Positions 7,340 to 14,663 of a stretch of DNA of 64,000 nt are shown piece after piece. The stretch comes from Paracoccus subflavus (lineage in GTDB: Bacteria > Pseudomonadota > Alphaproteobacteria > Rhodobacterales > Rhodobacteraceae), in NCBI RefSeq assembly GCF_004310345.1, contig NZ_SISK01000004.1:186001-250000 (forward strand), given 5' to 3'. The notes beneath the pieces were generated by a model. It was not told the origin of the DNA and did no database searches. It saw only the letters and a list, made by a program, of their open reading frames with translations. A program made the translations under genes and the position numbers. Positions within the stretch are counted from its first letter, which is position 1; each line of letters opens with the position of its first letter.

Positions 7340-8533
7340 ATGGCCACGTTGACACGGACCCTTGTTCTTGCCGGTTTCATCGGGGCTGCGGCCGCATCCG
7401 CTGCCCTGGCCCAGGCCCCCGGGGCCGAGGCCCCGCCGCCCCCCGCCGTGACCGTCGTGACGCTGAAGGCCGAGGACGTGACCCTGACGGCCAGCCTGCC
7501 GGGCCGCGTCGTGGCCTCGGCCGAGGCACAGTTGCGTCCCCAGGTCAGCGGCCTGATCGTAGAGCGTCTGTTCGACGAAGGCAGCCAGGTCTCGCAGGGC
7601 GATCCGCTGTATCGCATCGACCCCCGGACCTATGAAGCGGCGGTTGCCCAGGCCGAGGCCGCCCTGGCGCAAGCCCAGGCCCAGGCCGATGCGGCGCGGC
7701 GAGAGGCCGATCGGATCGTCGCCCTGCGCGACCGGCGCGTCGCCAGCGAACAGACCGAGGACACGGCCCTGTCTGCCAGCGACGCAGCCGCAGCCGCCGT
7801 TCAGGCAGCCCAGGCCCAATTGCTTGCCGCGCAGATCGACCTTGACCGAACCACGATCACCGCGCCCATCGACGGCGTCATCGGACTGGCGCAGGTCAGC
7901 CCGGGCGCCCTGGTCACCGCCGGGCAGGAAACCCCGCTGGCCGTCATTCGCCGGATCGACCCCGTGCGCGTCGATGTCACCCAGTCCGCCGCCGAAATCA
8001 TCCGCTGGCAGCGCATGGGTCCGGATGCCGCGCTGCCCGAAGGCATGGACCGCACGGTGACGCTGCGGCTGGCGGACGACAGCATCTATGATCAGACCGG
8101 CTCGCTCACGGCCGCCGAGCCGCGCGTGGACGAAACCACGGGCGTCGTCACGCTGCGGATGGAGTTTTCCAATCCTGACAGGCTTTTGCTGCCGGGAATG
8201 TTCGTTCTGGCCGACATTCCGCAGGCGCAGTTGCGCGGCGCGATCCTGGCCCCGCAGGAAGCCGTCAGCCGTGACAGGCGCGGCCGTCCGGTGGCCCTGG
8301 TGGTGAACGGCCAGAACGTGGTCGAGGAGCGCGCGTTGGACATTGCGCAGGATCGGGGCAGCGACTGGATCGTGACGGACGGATTGGCCGAGGGCGACCG
8401 CATCATCGTGGCCGGCCTTCAGCGCGCGGCGCCCGGCGCGACCGTGACGCCCCAAGAACAGGGTGCCGCCAATCCTGCCGATGCCCCGGCCGAGCAAGCG
8501 GCAATGGGCACCGAACCGGCCCCCGTCAACTGA
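7340..8533 (+). CDS. RND efflux periplasmic adaptor subunit (AcrA/MexA type)
   Basis: A 397-residue membrane-fusion protein that would link the inner-membrane pump to an outer-membrane channel. It has an N-terminal signal (about residues 1-26, ending ALAQA), a lipoyl/barrel-sandwich half (LPGRVVASAEAQLRPQVSG), an alpha-hairpin rich in Ala/Glu/Gln (about 95-165), the second lipoyl half (TTITAPIDGVIGLAQVSPG) and a beta-barrel and membrane-proximal end (DRRGRPVALVVNGQNVVE). The C-terminal tail is Pro/Ala rich. It lies 25 bases upstream of the pump gene. No outer-membrane TolC-like gene is in the window, so a shared channel elsewhere is likely. Confidence 0.92.
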   Translation: MATLTRTLVLAGFIGAAAASAALAQAPGAEAPPPPAVTVVTLKAEDVTLTASLPGRVVASAEAQLRPQVSGLIVERLFDEGSQVSQGDPLYRIDPRTYEAAVAQAEAALAQAQAQADAARREADRIVALRDRRVASEQTEDTALSASDAAAAAVQAAQAQLLAAQIDLDRTTITAPIDGVIGLAQVSPGALVTAGQETPLAVIRRIDPVRVDVTQSAAEIIRWQRMGPDAALPEGMDRTVTLRLADDSIYDQTGSLTAAEPRVDETTGVVTLRMEFSNPDRLLLPGMFVLADIPQAQLRGAILAPQEAVSRDRRGRPVALVVNGQNVVEERALDIAQDRGSDWIVTDGLAEGDRIIVAGLQRAAPGATVTPQEQGAANPADAPAEQAAMGTEPAPVN

Positions 8534-8558
8534 CGATCCAGCGAAGGCGCGACAGATC

Positions 8559-11500
8559 ATGGCCCGTTTCTTTATCGACCGTCCGGTTTTTGCCTGGGTC
8601 ATCTCGATCATCATCATGGGAATCGGCGTTCTGTCGATCCTGTCGCTGCCGGTGGCGCAGTATCCGCAGATCGCGCCGCCCTCGGTCACGATCCGCGCGG
8701 CCTATCCCGGTGCCTCGGCCGACACGATCTCGAACACCGTGACGCAGGTCATCGAACAGCAGATGACCGGGCTGGACGGTCTTCGCTATATCTCGTCCAA
8801 CTCGTCCTCGGCCGGGGCGTCGTCAACGACGCTGACCTTTGAAACCGGCACGGACGTGGATATCGCGCAGGTCCAGGTCCAGAACAAGCTGTCCCAGGCG
8901 ACGCCGCTTTTGCCGGAACCCGTGCAGCGGCAAGGCGTCGTGGTCGAGAAATCGACCGCCGGATTCCTGATGGTCATCGGCTTGATCGGCAATGACGATT
9001 ACGACCAGACCGACCTGTCCGACTATCTGGCCACCAACCTTGTGGACGAACTGTCGCGGATCGAAGGGGTGGGCAGCGTCCAGGTTTTCGGCGCACCCTA
9101 TGCGATGCGGATCTGGCTGGACCCCGACAAGCTGGCCGCCTACGAGATCGCGCCATCCGACGTGGTGGCGGCGGTCTCGGCGCAGAACACCCAGATTTCC
9201 GCCGGGGCCTTTGGCGATCTGCCCACCGTGTCCGACCAGCAACTGAACGCCACCGTCACCGCCCAGTCGCTGCTGTCCACGCCCGAGGATTTTCGCCAGA
9301 TCGTCCTGCGGGCCGAGGAGAACGGCGGCCTGGTCCTGCTGCGCGACGTGGCCCGGGTCGAGATCGGCGCGGAAAGCTATGCGACCCAGGCCACGTTCAA
9401 CGGGCGGCCCTCGTCGGGCATGGCGCTGAGCCTGGCGCCGGGGGCGAACGCCCTTGATACGGCCGAACGGGTCAAGACGCGGATGGAGGAATTTGCCCAG
9501 TTCTTTCCCGAAGGCGTCGAATACGTCATTCCTTTCGACACCTCGCCCTTTGTCGCCATCTCGATCAAGGAGGTCGTCAAGACGCTGGTCGAGGCGGTGA
9601 TCCTGGTCTTCCTGGTCATGTACGTCTTTTTGCAGAACTGGCGGGCGACGCTGATCCCGACGCTGGCCGTTCCCATCGTCCTGCTGGGCACCTTCGGCAT
9701 CATGGCGGCATTCGGGTTCACCATCAACACGCTGACCATGCTGGCCATGGTCCTGGCCATCGGCCTGCTGGTGGACGATGCCATCGTGGTGGTCGAGAAC
9801 GTCGAACGCATCATGGAGGAGGACGGCCTGCCCCCGCGCGAGGCCACCCGCAAGTCGATGGGCCAGATCACCGGCGCACTGGTCGGGATCGCCCTGGTCC
9901 TGTCGGCGGTGTTCGTGCCGATGGCGTTCTTCGGCGGATCGACCGGGGTGATCTATCAGCAGTTCGCCATCACCATCGTCTCGGCCATGGGCCTGTCGGT
10001 GCTGGTCGCCCTGACGCTGACCCCCGCCCTGTGCGCGACATTGCTGCGGTCCAAGGACCATCATCCCAGGCGGGGGCTGTTCGGCTGGTTCAACCGCGGC
10101 TTCGATGCAACCACCAGCGGCTATACCGGCGCGGTCGGCTGGCTGATCCGCCGTCCCTTGCGGATGCTTCTGGTCTATGCGGCCATCGGGGCGGCGATGG
10201 TGATGCTGTTCCTGCGCACCCCCGAGGGATTCCTGCCGGACGAGGATCAGGGCATCATGTTCGTCCTGATCCAGGGCCCGACCGGGGCCAGCGCCGAACG
10301 GACGGCCGCCGTGGTCGATCAGGTGCGCGACTACATGCTGACGCAGGAAAGCGCGGCGGTCGAATCGATGTTCGGCGTGGTCGGCTTCAGCTTTGCCGGT
10401 CAGGGGCAGAATGTCGGCATCGCCTTTGTCAGGCTCAAGGACTGGGAGGAACGTTCCGATCCCGCGCAGTCGGTGCAGGCAGTGGCGGGCCGCGCCTTTG
10501 GCGCGTTCAGCGGCATTCAGGATGCGATGGTGTTTCCCATCGTGCCGCCCTCGGTGATCGAACTGGGCAACGTGTCGGGGTTCGATTTCTACCTGCAGGC
10601 CCGTGGCGGCCAGTCGCACGAGGAATTGCTGGCCGCGCGCAACCAGTTGCTGGGCATGGCGGCGCAAAGCCCCCTGATCGCCCAGGCCCGTCCTTCGGGG
10701 CTCGAGGATGCGGCCCAGTTCAACCTCGACATCGACTGGCGTCAGGCGGGGGCCATGGGGGTCACCGCGACCGACGTGGCGAACCTGCTGCAGATCGCCT
10801 GGACCGGACGCTATGTCAACGACTTCGTGGATCGCGGCCGGATCAAGCGCGTCTATATCCAGGGCGAGGCGGATTCGCGCACGGCGCCCAGCGATTTCGA
10901 AAAATGGCGGGTGCGCAACGCCACCGGTGGTCTGGTGCCGTTTTCCAACTTCGCGACAGGCGACTGGACCTTCGGGCCGCAGGGGCTCAGCCGCTATAAC
11001 GGCATCCCGTCGATGCAGATCCAGGGCAGCCCCGCCCCCGGCGTCAGTTCCGGCGACGCCATGGCCGAGATCGAGCGTCTGGTCGCGCAGATGCCCGGTT
11101 TCGCGGTGGCATGGTCTGGGCTGTCGCTCGAGGAACAGGAATCGGGCGACCAGACGCTGCTGCTTTATGCCCTCTCGCTGGCTGCGGTGTTCCTGTGCCT
11201 GGCCGCCCTTTACGAAAGCTGGTCCATTCCGCTGGCGGTGATCCTGGTGATGCCCATCGGCATCCTGGGCGCCCTGATCGGGGCAACCCTTGGCGGCTTC
11301 GACAATGGCGTATTCTTCCAGGTGGGACTGCTGACGGTGATCGGTCTGACGGGCAAGAACGCGATCCTGATCGTGGAATTCGCCCGCGATCAGGTCGATT
11401 CCGGCGTGCCGCTGTTCCAGGCCGTGGTCGAGGCCGCGCGCCAGCGGTTTCGCCCCATCGTGATGACCTCGATCGCCTTTACGCTGGGCGTGCTGCCGCT

Positions 11501-11681
11501 GTTGTTGTCTGCGGGGGCAGGGGCCAATGGCCGAAACGCCATCGGCGCCACCGTGATCGGCGGCACGCTGGCCTCGACCGTGTTCGGCATCCTGTTCGCG
11601 CCGCTGTTCTTTTCGCTTCTGGCCCGGATATTCGGCCGCAAGGACAGCGTGGAGCGGGCGCAGCCGACGCCTGCGGAATGA
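8559..11681 (+). CDS. RND multidrug efflux permease (AcrB/MexB family)
   Basis: A 1040-residue inner-membrane proton/drug antiporter of the HAE1 family. It opens MARFFIDRPVFAWVISIIIM and shows two six-helix halves with large periplasmic loops. The proton-relay Asp pair is in TM4 (GLLVDDAIVVVENVERIMEE) and the conserved Lys in TM10 (GLTGKNAILIVEFARD). Length matches AcrB/MexB. I chose the ATG at 8559 over upstream in-frame codons because AcrB proteins start with this sequence. It forms an operon with the adaptor and is followed 15 bases later by a LysR gene. Substrates cannot be predicted from sequence. Confidence 0.94.
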   Translation: MARFFIDRPVFAWVISIIIMGIGVLSILSLPVAQYPQIAPPSVTIRAAYPGASADTISNTVTQVIEQQMTGLDGLRYISSNSSSAGASSTTLTFETGTDVDIAQVQVQNKLSQATPLLPEPVQRQGVVVEKSTAGFLMVIGLIGNDDYDQTDLSDYLATNLVDELSRIEGVGSVQVFGAPYAMRIWLDPDKLAAYEIAPSDVVAAVSAQNTQISAGAFGDLPTVSDQQLNATVTAQSLLSTPEDFRQIVLRAEENGGLVLLRDVARVEIGAESYATQATFNGRPSSGMALSLAPGANALDTAERVKTRMEEFAQFFPEGVEYVIPFDTSPFVAISIKEVVKTLVEAVILVFLVMYVFLQNWRATLIPTLAVPIVLLGTFGIMAAFGFTINTLTMLAMVLAIGLLVDDAIVVVENVERIMEEDGLPPREATRKSMGQITGALVGIALVLSAVFVPMAFFGGSTGVIYQQFAITIVSAMGLSVLVALTLTPALCATLLRSKDHHPRRGLFGWFNRGFDATTSGYTGAVGWLIRRPLRMLLVYAAIGAAMVMLFLRTPEGFLPDEDQGIMFVLIQGPTGASAERTAAVVDQVRDYMLTQESAAVESMFGVVGFSFAGQGQNVGIAFVRLKDWEERSDPAQSVQAVAGRAFGAFSGIQDAMVFPIVPPSVIELGNVSGFDFYLQARGGQSHEELLAARNQLLGMAAQSPLIAQARPSGLEDAAQFNLDIDWRQAGAMGVTATDVANLLQIAWTGRYVNDFVDRGRIKRVYIQGEADSRTAPSDFEKWRVRNATGGLVPFSNFATGDWTFGPQGLSRYNGIPSMQIQGSPAPGVSSGDAMAEIERLVAQMPGFAVAWSGLSLEEQESGDQTLLLYALSLAAVFLCLAALYESWSIPLAVILVMPIGILGALIGATLGGFDNGVFFQVGLLTVIGLTGKNAILIVEFARDQVDSGVPLFQAVVEAARQRFRPIVMTSIAFTLGVLPLLLSAGAGANGRNAIGATVIGGTLASTVFGILFAPLFFSLLARIFGRKDSVERAQPTPAE

Positions 11682-11696
11682 CCGGGGGCCCGGGGC

Positions 11697-12581
11697 ATGA
11701 TCGACAAGCTGGAAATGTTTCTGGCGGTGGCCAAGGAACGCCATTTCGGACGTGCCGCCGCCAGCCTCGGCATCACTCAGCCGACGCTGTCCGCAGGCAT
11801 CAAGCAGCTTGAGGAACAGCTTGGCGTGCTGCTGGTGTTTCGTGGCTCGCGCTTTGGCGGGTTGACCCCGGAAGGCCAGTCGGCCCTGATCTGGGCCCGT
11901 CGCATCGTCGGCGATACCCGGCAATTGCGCGAGGAGATGCGGGCCACCCGGCATGGCCTGTCGGGCCGGTTGCGCATCGCCGTGATCCCCACGGCGCTGA
12001 CCTGGGCCGCCCGGATCAGCGCCCGGTTCGGCGCGGCCCACCCCAATGTCGGCATGACGATCCTGTCCCGCACCTCGGTCGAGATCCTGCAGATGATCGA
12101 CGATCTGGATGTGGATGCGGGGATTTCCTATCTGGACAACGAACCCCTGGGCCGGGTCACCACCGTCAGTCTTTATGATGAGCGATACATACTGGTCTGC
12201 GGGGCCGAGTCGCCGCTGACCGGGCGGGATCACGTGGCCTGGTCGGATCTGGCGGGCCATCGCCTGTGCCTGCTGACCAGCGACATGCAGAACCGCCGGA
12301 TCATCAATCGCAACCTGATCGAGGCGGGCGTGACGCCCCAGGCGACCGTCGAATCCAGTTCCACCGTGGTTTTGGTCGCGCATGTCCTGGAAGGCGGCTG
12401 GATCACCATCCTGCCCGAGGACATCGCGGCCTTTCTGAGCAAGGGCAAGCCGCTGTCCCTGATCCCGCTGGACGGGGCCGGTGCCAGCCATTCGGTCGGC
12501 TTGGTGGCACCCTGGCGCGAACCCCATACGCCGGTGCTGGAAGCACTGTTGTCCGAGGCACGGCGGATGGCGGCACGATAG
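11697..12581 (+). CDS. LysR-family transcriptional regulator
   Basis: A 294-residue LysR regulator with an N-terminal winged helix-turn-helix (about residues 3-62; HFGRAAASLGITQPTLSAGI) and a periplasmic-binding-like effector domain (about 90-290). It starts 15 bases after the RND pump stop and ends 91 bases before fdsG, all on the plus strand. It could therefore be co-transcribed with the pump, or control the formate dehydrogenase operon, or both. A T-N11-A palindrome straddles its own stop codon, directly in front of fdsG, which favours control of fds. LysR genes next to fds operons are common in alphaproteobacteria. The effector is unknown; formate or redox state is a guess. Confidence 0.88.
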   Translation: MIDKLEMFLAVAKERHFGRAAASLGITQPTLSAGIKQLEEQLGVLLVFRGSRFGGLTPEGQSALIWARRIVGDTRQLREEMRATRHGLSGRLRIAVIPTALTWAARISARFGAAHPNVGMTILSRTSVEILQMIDDLDVDAGISYLDNEPLGRVTTVSLYDERYILVCGAESPLTGRDHVAWSDLAGHRLCLLTSDMQNRRIINRNLIEAGVTPQATVESSSTVVLVAHVLEGGWITILPEDIAAFLSKGKPLSLIPLDGAGASHSVGLVAPWREPHTPVLEALLSEARRMAAR

Positions 12582-12593
12582 ATAATTTCTATC
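12577..12593. promoter_or_regulatory. LysR-type operator (T-N11-A palindrome) upstream of fdsG
   Basis: GATAGA-N5-TCTATC is a perfect 6-bp inverted repeat containing a T-N11-A core, the hallmark of LysR-type binding sites. It covers the TAG stop of the LysR gene and lies about 80 bases upstream of the fdsG start, in the only AT-rich stretch between the two genes. A second looser pair, ATCAAT (12591) and ATTGAT (12612), lies just downstream and could be the activation half-site. Confidence 0.5.
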
Positions 12594-12672
12594 AATCAAC
12601 GGAACAGCGATATTGATTCCGGATTGCACGACCTGCTTAGATGGCCGTCTCAAGACCCTGAAAGGCCAGTCG

Positions 12673-13149
12673 ATGCAAGTCCATGCGCCAGCCCCGACCG
12701 AGGAGGAGATCCGTGGCGTCGTCATGCCGCTCGCCTCTCTCGAAGGGCCGCTTTTGCCGATGCTGCACGCGTTGCAGGATGCCTGGGGCTATGTCCCGCA
12801 AGAGGCCGTTCCGGTGCTGGCCGACATCCTGAACCTGGGCCGGGCCGAGGTGCATGGCGTCATCAGCTTCTATCACGATTTCCGCGACCACCCCGCGGGT
12901 CGGCATGTCCTGAAGCTCTGCCGGGCCGAGGCCTGTCAGTCGATGGGCGGCCATGCCCTTGCGGAATCTACCCTGCAAAGGCTGGGGATCGGCTGGCATG
13001 GCACCACGCCCAACGGCGCGGTGACGGTGGAGCCGGTCTATTGCCTGGGCCTGTGCGCCTGCGCCCCCGCTGCCATGGTCGATGGCCGGGTCGTTGGCCG
13101 CGTCGATGACGCCCGCATGGACCGCATCTTGTCCGAGGTGGGCGCATGA
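12673..13149 (+). CDS. fdsG: NAD-dependent formate dehydrogenase gamma subunit (NuoE-like)
   Basis: A 158-residue subunit of the soluble molybdenum formate dehydrogenase, homologous to complex I NuoE. It carries one [2Fe-2S] cluster in the thioredoxin-like fold; the ligands are C83 and C88 (CRAEAC) and C124 and C128 (CLGLC). The N-terminal helical part (about 10-75) includes GYVPQEAVPVLADIL and the ISFYHDFR block. The ATG at 12673 follows GAAAGG; an upstream in-frame TTG at 12613 is less likely. Its stop overlaps the fdsB start in ATGA, indicating coupled translation of the complex in the cytoplasm. Confidence 0.93.
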   Translation: MQVHAPAPTEEEIRGVVMPLASLEGPLLPMLHALQDAWGYVPQEAVPVLADILNLGRAEVHGVISFYHDFRDHPAGRHVLKLCRAEACQSMGGHALAESTLQRLGIGWHGTTPNGAVTVEPVYCLGLCACAPAAMVDGRVVGRVDDARMDRILSEVGA

Positions 13150-14663
13150 AGATCTTTGTCCCTCTGGACAGCGCCGCCAAGGCGCTTGGCGCGGACGAGG
13201 TGGCCGAGGCCATCGCGCGCGCGGCTGTGGCGCGCGATCTGGATGTGCAGCTTGTGCGCAACGGCACGCGCGGCATGGTGTGGCTTGAACCGCTGGTCGA
13301 GGTCGAGACGCCCGAAGGCCGGATCGGTTACGGAAACGTGACCTCCGATCAGGCGGCCGATCTGCTGGACGGCAGGCTGAACAGCCTTGGCCGGGTCGAG
13401 GATATCGACTGGTTTGCCCGCCAGACCCGACTGACCTTTGCCCGTTGCGGCCTGATCGACCCGCTGGATCTGGATGATTATGCCGCGCATGGCGGCCTGG
13501 TCGGCCTGCGCCGGGCCATGGACATGACCAGGGCCGGGATCGTGCAGGAGGTTCTGGACAGCGGCCTGCGCGGGCGCGGCGGGGCGGGGTTTCCGACCGG
13601 CATCAAGTGGAAGACCGTGGCCGAGGCGGAAGCATCGCAAAAGTATATTGTCTGCAACGCCGACGAGGGTGACAGCGGCACATTTGCCGACCGCATGATC
13701 ATCGAGGGCGATCCGTTCTCGTTGATCGAGGGCATGGCCATCGCCGGCCTGGGGGTCGGCGCCACGCGCGGCTATGTCTATCTGCGGTCGGAATATCCCG
13801 ACGCCATCGCCATTCTGACGCAGGCGGTAAAGATCGCACGTCAGCGGGGCCTGCTGGGGCCTGACGTGCTGGGTTCGGGACGCGCCTTCGACATGGAGGT
13901 CCGCACCGGCGCGGGCGCCTATGTCTGCGGCGAGGAAACCAGCCTGCTGAACAGCCTGGAGGGCAGGCGCGGCACCGTGCGCGCCAAGCCGCCCCTGCCT
14001 GCCTTGCAGGGATTCCTGGGGCAGCCGACGGTCGTGAACAACGTGATCTCGCTGGCGACGGTCCCGGTGATCTTCGAACGCGGGGCGCGGCATTATGCCG
14101 ATTTCGGCCTGGGCCGGTCGCGCGGCACCGTCACCTTGCAGATCGCGGGCAACGTGAAGCGCGGCGGGTTGTTCGAAACCGCGTTTGGAATGACCCTGGG
14201 CGAGGTCGTGAACGACATCGGCGGCGGCACCGCCAGCGGGCGGCCGGTCAAGGCGGTGCAGGTGGGCGGCCCGCTTGGCGCCTACATGCCGGTGTCGAAA
14301 TTCGACACGCCGATGGGATACGAGGAATTCGACCGGCAGGGCGGGCTGATCGGCCATGCCGGGCTTGTTGTCTTTGACGACACCGCCGACATGCTGCGGA
14401 TGGCCCGCTTTGCCATGGAGTTCTGCGCCATCGAATCCTGCGGCAAATGCACGCCCTGCCGGATCGGCGCGGTGCGCGGGGTCGAAACCATCGACCGCAT
14501 CGCCCAGGGCGACGCTGCAGCGATCCCGCTGCTGACCGACCTGTGCGAGACCATGCGCGACGGCTCGCTCTGCGCGCTTGGCGGCTTCACGCCCTTTCCG
14601 GTGATGTCCGCCCTGACCCATTTCCCCGACGATTTCGCCACCTTGCAGGAGGCAGCCGAATGA
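13146..14663 (+). CDS. fdsB: NAD-dependent formate dehydrogenase beta subunit (NuoF-like)
   Basis: A 505-residue diaphorase subunit that takes electrons from the alpha subunit and reduces NAD+. The first 90 or so residues form a thioredoxin-like extension typical of FdsB/HoxF. The NuoF-like core has the FMN motif GRGGAGFPTGIKW (143-155), the NAD-binding GAGAYVCGEETSLLNSLEG region and, near the C-terminus, [4Fe-4S] ligands in ESCGKCTPCRIG plus a distal Cys (GSLCALGG). Length is normal. It overlaps fdsG at its start and fdsA at its end, both ATGA. Confidence 0.94.
   Translation: MKIFVPLDSAAKALGADEVAEAIARAAVARDLDVQLVRNGTRGMVWLEPLVEVETPEGRIGYGNVTSDQAADLLDGRLNSLGRVEDIDWFARQTRLTFARCGLIDPLDLDDYAAHGGLVGLRRAMDMTRAGIVQEVLDSGLRGRGGAGFPTGIKWKTVAEAEASQKYIVCNADEGDSGTFADRMIIEGDPFSLIEGMAIAGLGVGATRGYVYLRSEYPDAIAILTQAVKIARQRGLLGPDVLGSGRAFDMEVRTGAGAYVCGEETSLLNSLEGRRGTVRAKPPLPALQGFLGQPTVVNNVISLATVPVIFERGARHYADFGLGRSRGTVTLQIAGNVKRGGLFETAFGMTLGEVVNDIGGGTASGRPVKAVQVGGPLGAYMPVSKFDTPMGYEEFDRQGGLIGHAGLVVFDDTADMLRMARFAMEFCAIESCGKCTPCRIGAVRGVETIDRIAQGDAAAIPLLTDLCETMRDGSLCALGGFTPFPVMSALTHFPDDFATLQEAAE

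Noticed and set aside
8823..12725. 1,300-codon open frame on the minus strand over the RND pump and LysR genes
   Set aside because: The opposite strand encodes AcrB and LysR with full motifs; this frame is His/Gln/Arg-rich noise.
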